The notes: generated from the sequence alone by a model not told the origin. Positions 10,668 to 22,523 are shown, numbered from the stretch's first letter. The stretch: 64,000 nucleotides of DNA from an alpha proteobacterium HIMB114 (GCA_000163555.2 ADAC02000001.1:1116001-1180000), one strand, 5' to 3'. Program-made: numbers and translations.

Positions 10668-11828
10668 TTGAACATTCACGAGCATCAAGCAAAAGAAATT
10701 TTAAAAAAATTTGGAGCACCAGTTCCAAATGGTTGTCCAGTATTTAGTTTAGATGAATTAGAAGCGGCAGCAAAAAAAATTACTACTAATAAAATTGTTT
10801 TAAAGGCTCAAATCCACGCGGGCGGTAGAGGAAAAGCTGGGGGCGTAAAGTTAGTAAATAATTTAAATGAATTAAAAAAAGAAGCCAAAGAGCTGTTTGG
10901 AAAGGTGCTAGTTACTCATCAAACAGGTCCGCAAGGCAGAGAAGTTAAAAGGTTATATTTAGAAGACGCCTCTGAAATTGATCAGGAGCTTTACCTATCT
11001 TGTCTTGTAGATAGAGCTACTTCGAAAATAGCTTTTATTTCCAGTGCAGAAGGAGGAATGGATATTGAAGAGGTAGCAGCTAAAACACCTGAAAAAATTA
11101 TCACTACACGTGTTGGTATCGAAGATAAAGTGAATGATAAAGATGTATTAGATATTTTAAAACCGTTTAATCTTGATGGAAATGCTTTAGAAGATGGAAA
11201 AAAAATTGTTCAAGCATTGTATCAGTCATTAATTAAAACTGATGCAAATTTAATTGAAGTAAATCCATTAATCTTAACCAAAGATAACAAAGTTATATGT
11301 TTGGATGCTAAAATTAATTTTGACGACAATGCTTTATTTAGACATCCTGAAATCTTAGAATTAAGAGATCAAAATGAAGAAGACCCAATGGAAATTGAAG
11401 CTAGTAAGTATGATTTAGCTTATATAAAATTAGATGGCCAAATTGGATGCATGGTTAACGGCGCGGGCTTAGCGATGGCGACAATGGATATTATTAACCT
11501 TTATGGATCTGAACCAGCAAACTTTTTAGATGTTGGAGGTGGTGCCTCAAAAGAAAAAGTTACAGCAGCATTTAAAATTATTTTATCAGATAAAAACGTA
11601 AAAGGGATTTTAATTAATATTTTTGGAGGAATAATGAGATGCGATGTGATTGCTGAAGGTGTAATTGCAGCTGCAAAAGAGACAGAATTAAATATTCCTT
11701 TAGTTGTAAGATTGGCTGGTACAAATTTTGAAAAGGGAAAAGAAATATTAAATAATTCTGGTTTAAAGATTATTCCTGCAGATGATTTAAATGATGCTGC
11801 TAAAAAAATAGTAGAGGCTATTAAATAA
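10668..11828 (+). CDS. sucC: Succinyl-CoA synthetase beta subunit
   Basis: ADP-forming succinate-CoA ligase beta chain, which makes ATP (or GTP) from succinyl-CoA. The protein begins [16 protein letters not shown], the universal SucC N-terminus, so the TTG at 10668 must be the start codon; it is 3 bases after the mdh stop. The ATP-grasp signature [17 protein letters not shown] is at about residues 46-62, and the [15 protein letters not shown] motif is near residue 318. The length is 386 residues. The weak TTG start without a visible ribosome-binding site suggests translational coupling to mdh. Confidence 0.98.
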   Translation: MNIHEHQAKEILKKFGAPVPNGCPVFSLDELEAAAKKITTNKIVLKAQIHAGGRGKAGGVKLVNNLNELKKEAKELFGKVLVTHQTGPQGREVKRLYLEDASEIDQELYLSCLVDRATSKIAFISSAEGGMDIEEVAAKTPEKIITTRVGIEDKVNDKDVLDILKPFNLDGNALEDGKKIVQALYQSLIKTDANLIEVNPLILTKDNKVICLDAKINFDDNALFRHPEILELRDQNEEDPMEIEASKYDLAYIKLDGQIGCMVNGAGLAMATMDIINLYGSEPANFLDVGGGASKEKVTAAFKIILSDKNVKGILINIFGGIMRCDVIAEGVIAAAKETELNIPLVVRLAGTNFEKGKEILNNSGLKIIPADDLNDAAKKIVEAIK

Positions 11829-12704
11829 ATGTCAGTACTCGTTAATAAAGATACAAAATTGATATGCCAAGGTTTTACTGGTGCAAATGGTACGTTCCAT
11901 TCTGAACAAGCTTTAGCGTATGGTACAAATTTAGTTGGTGGTGTTACGCCAAAAAAAGGTGGCCAGGTTCATCTGGGAAAACCAGTTTTTAATACTGTTA
12001 AAGAAGCAGTTGACGAAACAAGAGCAGATGCAACAATGATTTATGTTCCAGCTAAATTTGCAGCATCGGCAATTATTGAAGCAATAGATGCAAAAATTCC
12101 TTTGATTGTATGTATCACTGAAGGAATACCAATTCTTGATATGATTAAAGTTAAAGAAAAATTACAAGACTCTAATTCAAGATTAATAGGACCAAACTGC
12201 CCAGGTATTATAACCCCTGACGAATGTAAGATTGGTATTATGCCAGGACATATTCATAAAAAAGGAACTGTTGGTATTGTATCAAGATCTGGAACTTTAA
12301 CTTATGAAGCGGTAGCTCAAACCACAGCAGAAGGTTTAGGGCAATCAACGTGTATTGGTATTGGTGGCGATCCTGTTAACGGAACTAACTTTATTGATTG
12401 TTTGGATTTATTTTTAAAAGACGAAAAAACTGAGTCTATTATTATGATTGGTGAAATTGGTGGATCTGCAGAAGAAGAAGCTGCTGAATTTTTAAAGAAT
12501 AATTCAATAAAAAAGCCAACAGTTGGATTTATTGCAGGCATTACTGCTCCTCCAGGAAGAAGAATGGGTCACGCTGGTGCTATCATTGCAGGAGGAAAAG
12601 GTGGTGCCAAAGATAAGATTAAAACTATGCAATCTTGTGGAATAACTGTTACAGACTCTCCAGCTGATATTGGAAAAACATTGAAATCAGTATTAAATGG
12701 TTGA
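11829..12704 (+). CDS. sucD: Succinyl-CoA synthetase alpha subunit
   Basis: Alpha chain of succinyl-CoA synthetase. It carries the CoA-binding N-terminal domain ([20 protein letters not shown] near residue 14), IGPNCPGII near residue 122 and the phosphorylated histidine in [18 protein letters not shown] near residue 245. The length of 291 residues is standard. It begins on the base after the sucC stop, as expected for subunits made in equal amounts. Confidence 0.99.
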   Translation: MSVLVNKDTKLICQGFTGANGTFHSEQALAYGTNLVGGVTPKKGGQVHLGKPVFNTVKEAVDETRADATMIYVPAKFAASAIIEAIDAKIPLIVCITEGIPILDMIKVKEKLQDSNSRLIGPNCPGIITPDECKIGIMPGHIHKKGTVGIVSRSGTLTYEAVAQTTAEGLGQSTCIGIGGDPVNGTNFIDCLDLFLKDEKTESIIMIGEIGGSAEEEAAEFLKNNSIKKPTVGFIAGITAPPGRRMGHAGAIIAGGKGGAKDKIKTMQSCGITVTDSPADIGKTLKSVLNG

Positions 12705-12721
12705 TATAATACCAATTAATA

Positions 12722-15655
12722 ATGTCAGCTTCTAAAAATAAATTATTTGAAACTACTTCTTTTTTAAGCAAATCAAATTCTTCTTATATAGAATTGATGT
12801 ATGAGAAATATAGTAACAGCCCAGATAATGTTCCTGAAAGCTGGAGACAATACTTTGAAGGAATTAATGATAATCAAGATTTAGTAAAAAAAGACGTTTC
12901 TGGCGCATCATGGACACCAAAAAAACTTAAACATACCTCTGAAATTGATCCAGATATTTATGAAAAATTTATTCCAGAAAACTTAAATTATTCTCTCGAA
13001 AGCAAAATTGCCGAAGAGAAACCGCAAAGCTCTTCAAGTGACATCGAAAGCAGTACCAAAGATTCTGTTAGGGCTATAATGATGATTAGAGCGTATCGTA
13101 TTAGAGGACATCTTCAATCTGAGCTTGATCCTTTAGAATTATCAAAAAAAGAATATGCACCAGAACTTGATCCTAAAACTTATGGATTTACTGATTCAGA
13201 TATGAATAAAAAAATCTTTTTAGATGAAGTATTAGGATTGAAGTATGCTACTTTGAAAGAAATATTAGATATTCTTAAAAGAACTTATTGTTCAAATATA
13301 GGTTTTGAATTTATGCACATGAATGATCCAGAAGAAAAAAGCTGGATACAAGCTCGTATAGAAGGAAAAGATAAAGAGATACATTTTACCGAAAGAGGAA
13401 AAAAGGCAATATTGAATAGATTAATAGAAGCCGAGGGCTTTGAAAAATATCTTGCAAAAAAATATGTTGGAACCAAAAGATTTGGATTAGATGGATGCGA
13501 GGCTCTTATTCCAGCAATGGAGCAGATTATTAAAAGAGGGGGTGCATTGGGTTGTAAGGAAGTAAAAATTGGTATGCCCCACAGAGGAAGATTAAACATA
13601 CTTACAAATGTAATTCAAAAACCATTAAAAAAAATTTTTAAAGAATTTGCTGGAGATCCTGGAATAGCAAGTGGTGGAGTATCTGGTGATGTAAAATATC
13701 ACTTAGGAGCATCCGCAAATAGAGAATTTGATGGAAATTTAGTTCATGTGAGTTTAACAGCAAACCCTTCGCATTTAGAAGCTGTAAATCCTGTAGTGTT
13801 AGGTCAAACAAGAGCAAAACAAGATTTTCATAAAGATAAAGATAGGAAGCGGGTAATACCAATTTTACTTCATGGAGACGCGGCTTTTGCAGGACAGGGT
13901 ATTGTAGCTGAGTGTTTTGCTATGTCAGGTTTAACTGGTCATAATATAGGTGGAACTATTCATATTATTGTAAATAATCAAATTGGATTTACTACACAGC
14001 CTGAATTTTCAAGATCTTCACCCTACCCATCGGAAGTAGCTAAAATGGTTCAAGCCCCTATATTCCATGTCAACGGTGATGATCCTGAAGCAGTCACTTA
14101 CTGTGCAAAGATTGCAACAGAGTATAGACAAAAATTTAATAGGGACGTTGTTATAGATATATTTTGTTATAGAAAATTTGGGCATAACGAAGGTGATGAG
14201 CCATCATTTACTCAGCCATTAATGTACAAAAAAATCAAAAAACATGAGTCTACTTTATCCAAATATTCAAAACAACTAATTGATGAAGGTAGTATATCTG
14301 AAGAATATTTTAAAAATGAATTAGCAAATTATCAAAAAATATTAGATGAAGAGTTTGAAGCTTCTAAAAATTATAAATCAAATGAATTTGATTGGTTCAC
14401 CGGAGTATGGTCAAAATTTACTTCTGAAATAGGTCAAGATAGAAGAGGTGTAACTGGTGTTGATATTGAAAAAATAAAAACATTAGGGAGAAAATTAAGT
14501 ACAATTCCTTCAACATTTAATCCTCACAAAACAATATCAAGAATATTTGAAAATAGATTAAATATGCTTGAAACAGGAAAAGAAATTGATTGGGCGCTTG
14601 CTGAAACTCTGGCATTGGGGACAATTTCTAATGAGGGTTATGGAGTTAGATTAGTTGGGCAAGATTCTGTAAGAGGAACTTTTAGCCATAGGCACGCAGG
14701 TATAAATGATCAAGAAACTGGCGAAAGGTATTATCCAATTAAAAACCTTTCTTCAAATCAAGGGAAAGTAGAAATTATAGATAGTTTATTATCTGAAATG
14801 GGAGTTTTGGGTTTTGAATATGGTTACTCTTTAACAGATCCTGATTCATTAGTTTTATGGGAAGCTCAATTCGGAGATTTTGCAAATGGTGCCCAGGTAA
14901 TTTTTGATCAATTTATAAGTTCTGGTGAAAAAAAATGGACTCGTGCTAGTGGACTTGTAATGCTTTTACCTCACGGATACGAAGGTCAAGGACCCGAACA
15001 TTCTTCAGCTAGAGTTGAAAGATATTTACAGGCATGTGCTCAAGAAAATATTCAAGTAGTAAATTGCACAACACCAGCAAATTATTTTCATGCACTAAGA
15101 AGGCAGCTTCATCGTCCTTTCAGAAAACCATTAGTAGTATTCACACCAAAATCATTATTGAGACACAAAAGGTGCATTTCTGAAATTGAAGATTTTACAA
15201 AAGAAAATTCATTTCACAGGGTGCTTTCAGATAAAGCAGAATATTCTCAATACAATATGATACCATTGGCAAAGGACGAAGAAATTGAGAAAGTTATTTT
15301 GTGCACTGGTAAGATTTATTATGATTTAGTTGATGAAAGAGAAAAGCAAAAAGCAAACAAAGTTCAATTAGTTAGAATTGAACAACTTTATCCTTTCCCA
15401 GCTAAAACCTTGGCAAGGCATTTGAATAGATTTTTAAACGCAAAAAGTTTCGTCTGGTGTCAAGAGGAGCCTCAAAACATGGGATGCTGGAATCATGTTG
15501 AAAGATATATTAATCGAACTTTAGAGATTATAGACGCAAAATCCAAATCACTTCAATATACTGGAAGAAATCCGTCAGCTTCACCAGCAAGTGGCTATCT
15601 CAAAAAACATCTTGCCCAACAGCAAGAAATTGTTACAAAAGCGATAACAATATAA
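12722..15655 (+). CDS. sucA: 2-oxoglutarate dehydrogenase E1 component
   Basis: Thiamine-diphosphate-dependent decarboxylase of the 2-oxoglutarate dehydrogenase complex. The N-terminal [25 protein letters not shown] segment is the E2-binding region typical of E1o. [11 protein letters not shown] near residue 282, [15 protein letters not shown] near residue 342, the TPP/Mg segment with [16 protein letters not shown] near residue 380 and the C-terminal [12 protein letters not shown] are all conserved. The 977-residue length is normal. Its stop shares one base with the sucB start. Confidence 0.99.
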   Translation: MSASKNKLFETTSFLSKSNSSYIELMYEKYSNSPDNVPESWRQYFEGINDNQDLVKKDVSGASWTPKKLKHTSEIDPDIYEKFIPENLNYSLESKIAEEKPQSSSSDIESSTKDSVRAIMMIRAYRIRGHLQSELDPLELSKKEYAPELDPKTYGFTDSDMNKKIFLDEVLGLKYATLKEILDILKRTYCSNIGFEFMHMNDPEEKSWIQARIEGKDKEIHFTERGKKAILNRLIEAEGFEKYLAKKYVGTKRFGLDGCEALIPAMEQIIKRGGALGCKEVKIGMPHRGRLNILTNVIQKPLKKIFKEFAGDPGIASGGVSGDVKYHLGASANREFDGNLVHVSLTANPSHLEAVNPVVLGQTRAKQDFHKDKDRKRVIPILLHGDAAFAGQGIVAECFAMSGLTGHNIGGTIHIIVNNQIGFTTQPEFSRSSPYPSEVAKMVQAPIFHVNGDDPEAVTYCAKIATEYRQKFNRDVVIDIFCYRKFGHNEGDEPSFTQPLMYKKIKKHESTLSKYSKQLIDEGSISEEYFKNELANYQKILDEEFEASKNYKSNEFDWFTGVWSKFTSEIGQDRRGVTGVDIEKIKTLGRKLSTIPSTFNPHKTISRIFENRLNMLETGKEIDWALAETLALGTISNEGYGVRLVGQDSVRGTFSHRHAGINDQETGERYYPIKNLSSNQGKVEIIDSLLSEMGVLGFEYGYSLTDPDSLVLWEAQFGDFANGAQVIFDQFISSGEKKWTRASGLVMLLPHGYEGQGPEHSSARVERYLQACAQENIQVVNCTTPANYFHALRRQLHRPFRKPLVVFTPKSLLRHKRCISEIEDFTKENSFHRVLSDKAEYSQYNMIPLAKDEEIEKVILCTGKIYYDLVDEREKQKANKVQLVRIEQLYPFPAKTLARHLNRFLNAKSFVWCQEEPQNMGCWNHVERYINRTLEIIDAKSKSLQYTGRNPSASPASGYLKKHLAQQQEIVTKAITI

Positions 15656-16911
15656 TGAGCACCCCAATCTTAGTTCCTACGCTTGGAGAATCTGTTACAG
15701 AGGCCACAGTTGCAAAGTGGATTAAAAAATCTGGTGACAATGTAAATGAGGATGAGCCTATAGTCGAGCTTGAAACAGATAAAGTTAGTGTTGAAGTAAC
15801 CTCACCAACATCAGGAGTACTATCTGAGATAAGTATTAAAGAAGGAGAAACAGTTGGAGTAGGAACAAAACTTGGAGAGATTGGTGAAGTAGGATCAGTT
15901 TCTATTGCTCAAGTTAAAAAAGAAGAAAATAAAGTAAAAGAGATTAAAAAAGAAGAAATATCAGATATATCAAAAAAAGAAGAATTAATTCTAGAGAAAG
16001 AGGCACCTCAAAAAGAAGCGGCAAAAGTTGTTCCAATTAACTTAGAAAAAAAATCAGTTGATCCATCTCCTGCAGCAAAAAGAGTAATTGTAGAAAATAA
16101 TTTAGACGTCTCAAGCATTCAGGGTACAGGAAAAAGAGGTCAAATTTTAAAAAGTGATTTGATTGGATTAATGGGAGTAAATCCTGGTTTAGATAAGAAA
16201 TTTCAAGACAAAGGTCCTGAAGAGCGAGTTAAAATGACTAGACTAAGGGCAACAATCGCTAAAAGGCTAAAGGAAGCACAAAATACTGCAGCGATGTTGA
16301 CGACTTTTAATGAAGTAGACATGTCAATGATAATGCAAATTAGAAAGGATAACAAAGAGGAGTTTGAAAAGATTTATGGTGTAAAACTTGGCTTTATGTC
16401 CTTTTTTGTAAAAGCATGTGTAAGTGCATTGCAAACATTTCCAGCAGTAAATGCAGAGATTCAAGGCGAGGAAATAGTATATAAAAATTATTATAATATT
16501 GGAGTGGCTGTTGGCACTGACAAAGGTTTAGTTGTGCCAGTAGTTAGAAGTGCAGACCAAATGTCATTTGCTGATATTGAAAAAGAAATTATTAATCTTG
16601 GTGGCAAGTCTAGGGATGGTCAACTATCTATTGAAGAACTTCAAGGTGGAACATTTACAATCACAAATGGTGGCATTTATGGTTCAATGTTATCAACACC
16701 AATTTTAAATCCGCCCCAGTCAGGTGTTTTAGGGATGCATAACATAGTCCAGAGACCGATTGTAATTAATGGAAAAATAGAAATTCGTCCAATGATGTAT
16801 TTGGCTTTATCATACGATCATAGAATTATTGATGGTAAAGAAGCAGTTTCTTTTTTAGTACGCGTTAAAGAAATTTTAGAAGATCCAAGAAGATTATTTT
16901 TAAATTTATAA
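15655..16911 (+). CDS. sucB: Dihydrolipoyl succinyltransferase (E2)
   Basis: E2 core of the 2-oxoglutarate dehydrogenase complex. Residues 1-77 form one lipoyl domain with the modified lysine in [11 protein letters not shown] (Lys43). A charged K/E-rich linker of about 60 residues follows. The peripheral-subunit-binding domain is [14 protein letters not shown] with [13 protein letters not shown] near residues 138-170. The catalytic domain ends with the HxxxDG motif in [12 protein letters not shown] near residue 388. The length is 418 residues. It overlaps sucA and lpdA by single bases, so the three complex genes are one translational unit. Confidence 0.98.
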   Translation: MSTPILVPTLGESVTEATVAKWIKKSGDNVNEDEPIVELETDKVSVEVTSPTSGVLSEISIKEGETVGVGTKLGEIGEVGSVSIAQVKKEENKVKEIKKEEISDISKKEELILEKEAPQKEAAKVVPINLEKKSVDPSPAAKRVIVENNLDVSSIQGTGKRGQILKSDLIGLMGVNPGLDKKFQDKGPEERVKMTRLRATIAKRLKEAQNTAAMLTTFNEVDMSMIMQIRKDNKEEFEKIYGVKLGFMSFFVKACVSALQTFPAVNAEIQGEEIVYKNYYNIGVAVGTDKGLVVPVVRSADQMSFADIEKEIINLGGKSRDGQLSIEELQGGTFTITNGGIYGSMLSTPILNPPQSGVLGMHNIVQRPIVINGKIEIRPMMYLALSYDHRIIDGKEAVSFLVRVKEILEDPRRLFLNL

Positions 16912-18308
16912 TGGAAAATTTTGATGTAATTGTTATCGGTGGTGGTCCAGGCGGATATGTATGTGCAATTCGTGCGGCACAACTAGGACACAAAACAGCA
17001 TGTATTGAGTCGAGAGGTTCTCTTGGTGGGACATGTTTGAATGTAGGATGCATACCTTCAAAATCATTGCTTCATTCCGCAGAGATGTTTCATAAAGCTA
17101 ATAAAGAATTTGATAAAATTGGAATTACGACTAATGGCTTATCTTTAGATATATCTAAGATGATGAGTCATAAGCTGAAAACTGTTGACGGATTAACAAA
17201 AGGTATAGAGTTTTTATTTAAAAAAAATAAAGTTACATACATAAAAGGACACGGTAGTTTTGCATCAAATAATACAGTAAATATAAAAAATTCAGACGGA
17301 TCTGATAGCCAAGTAACAGGCAAACATATAATTATAGCTACAGGATCTTCTGTAGCTACATTGCCAAATATAAATATTGATGAAAAAGTTATAGTATCAT
17401 CAACTGGTGCCTTAGCATTAGAAAAAGTCCCAAATAAAATGGTTGTGATTGGTGGTGGCGTTATTGGTCTTGAGCTTGGATCTGCATGGATGAAATTAGG
17501 TGCCGATGTAGAAGTTGTTGAATACATGAATCATATTCTTCCAGGAATGGATAGAGAAGTTTCAGATAGCTTTCATAAAATTTTAAAAAGACAAGGAATG
17601 AAATTTAATCTTTCATCAAAAGTTAATAAAGTTAATAGTGATGGGTCAAAAGCCACTGTAGAGTTTGAAAAAGATGGCTCAAATAATATTTTAGAGGCAG
17701 ACGTGGTATTAGTTTGTGTTGGTCGAAAGGCTAATACAGACGGCCTTGGGCTAGAAAATATAAATATTGAAAAAGATGAAAAAGGAAGAGTAAAGATTGA
17801 TAAGCATTTTAAAACAAATGTTAAAAACGTATATGCGATTGGTGATGTTGTGGTTGGACCTATGTTAGCTCATAAAGCCGAGGAAGAAGGTATCGCTGTA
17901 GCTGAGATGATTTCAGGCAAATATGGACATGTAAATTATGATGTAATTCCCGGGGTAGTTTATACACATCCAGAAGTTGCTTCTGTTGGAAAAACTGAAG
18001 AGGAGTTGAAACAAGTTTCAATTGAATACAAGGTAGGAAAATTTCCTTTTATGGCAAATTCAAAAGCTAAAGTTAATGATGAAGCTGATGGATTTGTAAA
18101 AATCCTAGCTGATAAAAAAACTGATAAAGTTTTAGGTGTTCACATCGTAGGTCCTGATGCAGGAAATCTAATTGCTGAACTTGCTTTAGCCATGGAGTTT
18201 GGTGCAAGCTCTGAAGATATTGCTCGAACGTGTCATGCGCATCCTACTTTAACAGAGGCTGTTAAGGAAGCTGCGTTAGCAGTAGACAAGAGACCAATAC
18301 ACATGTAG
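16911..18308 (+). CDS. lpdA: Dihydrolipoyl dehydrogenase (E3)
   Basis: FAD-linked E3 component that reoxidises dihydrolipoamide with NAD. The FAD motif [21 protein letters not shown] is at the N-terminus, the redox disulfide is in [13 protein letters not shown] near residues 40-52, the NAD-binding [13 protein letters not shown] is near residue 181, and the catalytic [14 protein letters not shown] is near residue 443. The length is 465 residues. Its place directly behind sucB indicates it serves the 2-oxoglutarate complex, though it could also serve other lipoyl complexes. A 72-base AT-rich gap with no clear terminator separates it from priA. Confidence 0.98.
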   Translation: MENFDVIVIGGGPGGYVCAIRAAQLGHKTACIESRGSLGGTCLNVGCIPSKSLLHSAEMFHKANKEFDKIGITTNGLSLDISKMMSHKLKTVDGLTKGIEFLFKKNKVTYIKGHGSFASNNTVNIKNSDGSDSQVTGKHIIIATGSSVATLPNINIDEKVIVSSTGALALEKVPNKMVVIGGGVIGLELGSAWMKLGADVEVVEYMNHILPGMDREVSDSFHKILKRQGMKFNLSSKVNKVNSDGSKATVEFEKDGSNNILEADVVLVCVGRKANTDGLGLENINIEKDEKGRVKIDKHFKTNVKNVYAIGDVVVGPMLAHKAEEEGIAVAEMISGKYGHVNYDVIPGVVYTHPEVASVGKTEEELKQVSIEYKVGKFPFMANSKAKVNDEADGFVKILADKKTDKVLGVHIVGPDAGNLIAELALAMEFGASSEDIARTCHAHPTLTEAVKEAALAVDKRPIHM

Positions 18309-18380
18309 TTTTAAATAAATTTTTTATACTATTTTAAATAATTAATTTTTTACAATCATTGAGATATAACAAGTGTACTG

Positions 18381-20351
18381 ATGCTTGTAGATATTTTATT
18401 ACCCTTAAATTTTGATCAAACTTTTACTTATAAAATAGATCAAAAAGTAGAAGTCGGGAGTATAGTATCAGCATCTTTTAAAAATAAAGAAATTATTGGT
18501 ATTGTATGGAGCCTTAATTCTAAACCTCTTATAAAAGACATTAAAATAAAAAAAATTACTAAAATTTTAGATCTTCCTGTATTTTCAATAAATAAAATTA
18601 ACTTTATAAAACAAATGTCAAATTACAATCTTATTAAAAAAGGATTGGTTCTAAAGTTATTTTTATACAAGAACGGGCTCAAAAGTTTTGAAAAAGGATT
18701 AAAAAAAATTAATGATTTTACAGAGTTTAAACCAAAAATTAATTTAAATAAAAATTTAAATTCTGAGCAAGAAGATATTTTAAAAAATATTGAAAAAAAA
18801 ATAGATTTTAAAAAATATTCAACAAATTTACTTCAAGGAATTCCAGGGTCGGGAAAAACTCATATTTATTTTGAAATTATAAAAAAAGCTCTAGAAGAAA
18901 ATTATCAAGTTTTAGTTCTGCTTCCGGAAAAGGGATTAAGTGAGCAAATTGCAAAAAGATTTAAAGATTTTTTTCAATATGAACCTGCCATTTGGCACTC
19001 TGGAATAAAAGATAAAATTAAAAAAAAAATTTGGAAAGGTGTTTTTAAAAATGAAATAAAACTTATTCTTGGTGCTCGATCAGCATTGTTTCTTCCTTTT
19101 CAAAATTTAAAGTTAATTGTCATTGATGAAGAACATGACGCCTCATATAAACAAGAAGAAGGTATATCTTTTAATGCAAGAGATATGGCAATCCTACAAG
19201 CTTCAATAGATCAATTTCCTACTTTTTTGGTTAGCGCAACTCCATCAGTTGAAACTTTTTATAATTCAAAAAATAAAAAATATAATTATTTTTCTTTAAA
19301 AAATCGCTTTAACCAATCTGAGTTGCCAGAGATTCAAACTATAAAATTAACTAAAGATAATATTTCTGAGAATAATTTTATTTCTGAATTAGTAGTTAAA
19401 GAAGTCAAAAATTATCTCAAAACTGGGGATCAAGTTTTATTTTTTTTAAACCGAAGAGGTCACTCAACATTTGTTTTTTGCTACAAATGTATGAAAAGAT
19501 TAGAATGTCCAAAATGTTCTGTTGGATTGGTTTATCATAAGAGAGATAATACTGCTTTATGTCATTATTGTAATTATTCAACTAAACTTGAAAGACAATG
19601 TAAGGATAATTCAAAATGTAACTTTAAGTTTTATGGTTTAGGGTTAGAAAAAGTATTTGAAGAAATAAAAAATAAATTCAAAGGTTATAATGCAGATATT
19701 CTTTCAAGTGATTTAACTGAATACAATGCATTTTCAGATAAATTAAAAAATATTGAAGAAAATAAAACCAAGATAATTGTAGCAACGCAGATTGTCTCAA
19801 AAGGTTTTAATTTTAAACACTTAAATTGTATTGTGGCCGTAAATTGTGACAGCGCATTTCTTGGAAATGATATAAGGTCCTCAGAAAAAAATTATCAATT
19901 ATTATATCAATTATCTGGAAGGGCGGGTCGTTTTAATAAAAAGTCCAAAATTTTTTTACAAACATTTGATGATAAAAATAATATTTTTGAGTCTTTAAAA
20001 AAATTTAACTCAGATAATTTTTATAAAAAAGAGATTGATTTTAGGGAATATTCTAATTTGCCTCCTTTTTATAAATTCATATCTATTGTTGTTTCGGGTA
20101 AAAATAGTTTTCATGTTGAAAAATATGCAGTTCAATTAAAACAAACTTTGCCTAAGAATGAATTCATTGAAATATACGGTCCAGTTTCAGCAGTGATTTC
20201 AAAAATAAAATCAGATTATCGCTTTCGATTATTAATTAAATACAACCCTAAAGTTACCCCACAAGCGCAAATTAAAAAAAAACTTGAACTTGCTCAATTA
20301 CCTAAGAATCTGAAACTACAAGTCGACGTAGATCCTTTAAATTTTGTTTAA
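18381..20351 (+). CDS. priA: Primosomal protein N' (replication restart helicase)
   Basis: Superfamily 2 helicase that reloads the replisome at stalled forks. Visible features are the N-terminal DNA-binding region (VDILLPLNFDQTFTYKI), Walker A GIPGSGKTH near residue 154, the DEEHD box near residue 250, VSATPSVET, paired cysteines of two zinc sites (CYKCMKRLECPKC and CHYCN... near residues 370-410), and the motif VI region LYQLSGRAGR near residue 513. At 656 residues it is shorter than E. coli PriA (732). The ATG at 18381 gives the canonical N-terminus. priA upstream of atpH is a familiar alphaproteobacterial order. Confidence 0.95.
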   Translation: MLVDILLPLNFDQTFTYKIDQKVEVGSIVSASFKNKEIIGIVWSLNSKPLIKDIKIKKITKILDLPVFSINKINFIKQMSNYNLIKKGLVLKLFLYKNGLKSFEKGLKKINDFTEFKPKINLNKNLNSEQEDILKNIEKKIDFKKYSTNLLQGIPGSGKTHIYFEIIKKALEENYQVLVLLPEKGLSEQIAKRFKDFFQYEPAIWHSGIKDKIKKKIWKGVFKNEIKLILGARSALFLPFQNLKLIVIDEEHDASYKQEEGISFNARDMAILQASIDQFPTFLVSATPSVETFYNSKNKKYNYFSLKNRFNQSELPEIQTIKLTKDNISENNFISELVVKEVKNYLKTGDQVLFFLNRRGHSTFVFCYKCMKRLECPKCSVGLVYHKRDNTALCHYCNYSTKLERQCKDNSKCNFKFYGLGLEKVFEEIKNKFKGYNADILSSDLTEYNAFSDKLKNIEENKTKIIVATQIVSKGFNFKHLNCIVAVNCDSAFLGNDIRSSEKNYQLLYQLSGRAGRFNKKSKIFLQTFDDKNNIFESLKKFNSDNFYKKEIDFREYSNLPPFYKFISIVVSGKNSFHVEKYAVQLKQTLPKNEFIEIYGPVSAVISKIKSDYRFRLLIKYNPKVTPQAQIKKKLELAQLPKNLKLQVDVDPLNFV

Positions 20352-20361
20352 TTATGACATC

Positions 20362-20389
20362 TTGTCCACCAGATCTGGCTTGATATGGC
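20362..20389 (+). promoter_or_regulatory. Candidate atp operon promoter with a palindrome in the spacer
   Basis: In the 79-base gap between priA and atpH, TTGTCC (20362-20367) and TATGGC (20384-20389) are 16 bases apart, and the -10 box is preceded by TG one base upstream as in extended -10 promoters. The spacer contains a perfect 10-base palindrome, CCAGATCTGG (20369-20378), unusually GC-rich for this genome. The matches to consensus are 4 of 6 and 3 of 6, so the promoter is a hypothesis; the palindrome itself is seen directly. Confidence 0.35.
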
Positions 20390-20403
20390 TATTCCTCAAT
20401 GGT

Positions 20404-20430
20404 AATTATCAGCCCAAAAAAGGGATAATT
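20404..20430 (+). promoter_or_regulatory. Stem-loop over the atpH ribosome-binding site
   Basis: AATTAT (20404-20409) pairs with ATAATT (20425-20430), and CCC (20413-20415) pairs with GGG (20422-20424) around an AAAAAA loop, with a three-base bulge CAG on the 5' side. The GGG is the only Shine-Dalgarno-like element before atpH, and the stem ends on the base before the TTG start codon. If the stem forms it would hide the ribosome-binding site. Function is inferred. Confidence 0.45.
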
Positions 20431-20979
20431 TTGACTCAAAATACACGTAATTTTGCAGATGCAGCTGGGCGATATGCACTTTCTTTGTTTGAGATAAGTA
20501 GTGAAGAAAAAGTTTTAGATCAAATTGAGCAAAATATAAAATTTATTGATATTGCTTTAAATCAGTCCAGTGATTTTAAGAAGTTTGTGAAAAATCCAAC
20601 TTTAAAAAAAATTGATAGATTAAAAGTTATAGAGGAGCTTGGCAAAAAAAATGATTTTAACAATCTATTTGTAAATTTTTTAAAAATCTTAGTCGAGAAA
20701 AATCGTTTCTTTTTTTTAGAAAAAATTGTTAAAGATTTTAAAAATATTATATCTGACTTCAGAGGCGAATTAAATGCAATCGTTTCGATGCCAACTAAAA
20801 TGTCAGATGCTCAAATTAAAGAAATTGAAAGTATGCTTAATAACGTTCTTCAAAAGAAAGTAAATCTAGATTTTAAATTTGATCCAAGTTTAATTTCTGG
20901 AGCCAAACTTCAAATAGGCAGCTTGATGGTGGATGATACTGCCAAAGCTAAATTTAACAAAATATTAAATAACTTGTAG
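20431..20979 (+). CDS. atpH: ATP synthase F1 subunit delta
   Basis: Delta subunit (OSCP-like) that joins F1 to the peripheral stalk of ATP synthase. I place the start at the TTG at 20431, preceded by AGGGAT, giving a 182-residue protein that begins MTQNTRNFADAAGRYALSLFEIS; starting at an earlier TTG inside priA would add 29 residues with no family resemblance. The C-terminal block GAKLQIGSLMVDDTAKAKFNKILNNL is typical of the family. It leads atpHAGDC; the Fo genes (a, c, b) are not in this window, as usual in alphaproteobacteria. Confidence 0.93.
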   Translation: MTQNTRNFADAAGRYALSLFEISSEEKVLDQIEQNIKFIDIALNQSSDFKKFVKNPTLKKIDRLKVIEELGKKNDFNNLFVNFLKILVEKNRFFFLEKIVKDFKNIISDFRGELNAIVSMPTKMSDAQIKEIESMLNNVLQKKVNLDFKFDPSLISGAKLQIGSLMVDDTAKAKFNKILNNL

Positions 20980-20988
20980 GAGATAAAA

Positions 20989-22521
20989 ATGGATATTAAC
21001 CCTTCTGAAATAACAAAAGTAATAAAAGACCAGATAAAAAACTTTGGTAAAGACGCTGAAGTTTCTGAGGTTGGACAGGTGCTATCCGTAGGAGATGGTA
21101 TTGCGAGAATTTATGGATTGGATAACGTTGAAGCTGGAGAAATGGTTGAGTTTTCTGAGGGAACAAAAGGTATGGCTCTTAACCTTGAAACAGATAACGT
21201 TGGTGTAGTTATTTTTGGAGATGATTCTCATATCAAAGAAGGAGATACCGTAAAAAGAACAGGTGAAATTGTTGACGTTCCTGTAGGAAAAGAATTGTTA
21301 GGAAGAGTTGTTGATGGTCTAGGAAATCCAATTGATGGAAAAGGTCCAATTAATTCAAAAGAGAAAAAAAGAGTTGAAGTTAAGGCTCCAGGAATAATTC
21401 CAAGGAAATCAGTTAATGAGCCAATGCAAACAGGATTGAAAGCAATTGATAGTTTGATTCCAATTGGAAGAGGTCAAAGGGAATTAATTATTGGTGATAG
21501 ACAAACTGGAAAAACTGCTATCGCAATTGATACTATTATTAATCAAAAAGAAATTAATAAATCAGATGACGAAACCAAGAAATTATATTGCGTATATGTA
21601 GCAATTGGTCAAAAAAGATCGACAGTAGCACAGATAGTTAAGACGTTAGAAGATGCAGGTGCAATGGAGTATTCAATTGTTGTAGCCGCTACCGCTTCTG
21701 ATCCTGCTCCACTACAATTCTTAGCTCCATATACTGGTTGTGCCATGGGTGAGTTTTTTAGAGATAATGGAATGCACGGTTTGATAGTTTATGATGATTT
21801 ATCAAAACAGGCTGTAGCATATAGACAAATGTCATTATTATTGAGAAGACCTCCAGGAAGGGAAGCTTTCCCGGGGGATGTGTTTTATTTACACAGCAGA
21901 TTGCTAGAACGAGCAGCGAAACTAAATGATGAAAACGGCGGTGGATCTTTAACCGCATTACCAATAATTGAAACTCAAGCGAGTGACGTTTCTGCTTATA
22001 TTCCTACAAATGTAATTTCAATTACAGATGGTCAAATTTTCTTAGAAACTGAATTATTTTTCCAAGGTGTACGACCAGCAGTTAACGTAGGTATTTCAGT
22101 ATCTAGGGTTGGTTCAGCTGCACAAATTAAAGCTATGAAACAAGTTGCGGGTACTATTAAGCTTGAGTTAGCACAATATCGAGAAATGGCGGCATTTGCT
22201 CAGTTTGGTTCTGATTTAGATGCATCGACTCAACAGCTTTTGAACAGAGGATCAAAACTAACTGAACTTCTTAAACAAGGTCAATACTCTCCTTTGAAAG
22301 TTGAAGAACAGGTTGTGTCAATTTTTGCTGGAGTTAAAGGTTTTCTGGATGATATTGATAATTCAAAAATTAAAGATTTTGAAGATCAACTACTAAGTGC
22401 AATTAAATCTCAAGCGCCTGATATTTTGAGTAATATTGTATCTTCTGGAAAATTAGACGAAGCTAATGAAGCTAAGTTAAAAGATTTCATTACAAACTTT
22501 AAAAAGGAATTTTTAAAATAA
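20989..22521 (+). CDS. atpA: ATP synthase F1 subunit alpha
   Basis: Nucleotide-binding, mainly structural alpha subunit of F1. The Walker A motif GDRQTGKTA is near residue 169, the [17 protein letters not shown] block is near residue 195 and the ATP synthase signature [17 protein letters not shown] is near residue 364. The length is 510 residues. A good ribosome-binding site, TAGGAGAT, lies 8 bases before the ATG and overlaps the atpH stop codon, in contrast to the weak atpH start, which fits the need for three alpha chains per delta. Confidence 0.99.
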   Translation: MDINPSEITKVIKDQIKNFGKDAEVSEVGQVLSVGDGIARIYGLDNVEAGEMVEFSEGTKGMALNLETDNVGVVIFGDDSHIKEGDTVKRTGEIVDVPVGKELLGRVVDGLGNPIDGKGPINSKEKKRVEVKAPGIIPRKSVNEPMQTGLKAIDSLIPIGRGQRELIIGDRQTGKTAIAIDTIINQKEINKSDDETKKLYCVYVAIGQKRSTVAQIVKTLEDAGAMEYSIVVAATASDPAPLQFLAPYTGCAMGEFFRDNGMHGLIVYDDLSKQAVAYRQMSLLLRRPPGREAFPGDVFYLHSRLLERAAKLNDENGGGSLTALPIIETQASDVSAYIPTNVISITDGQIFLETELFFQGVRPAVNVGISVSRVGSAAQIKAMKQVAGTIKLELAQYREMAAFAQFGSDLDASTQQLLNRGSKLTELLKQGQYSPLKVEEQVVSIFAGVKGFLDDIDNSKIKDFEDQLLSAIKSQAPDILSNIVSSGKLDEANEAKLKDFITNFKKEFLK

Positions 22522-22523
22522 AA

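Noticed and set aside
18309-18380. Terminator or promoter in the lpd-priA gap
   Set aside because: Runs of T and boxes such as TATACT and TATAAC are present, but no stem-loop and no correctly spaced -35 element could be found.
20344-20430. A longer atpH starting inside the end of priA
   Set aside because: The extra 29 residues do not look like any delta subunit, and the AGGGAT site lies directly before the TTG at 20431.
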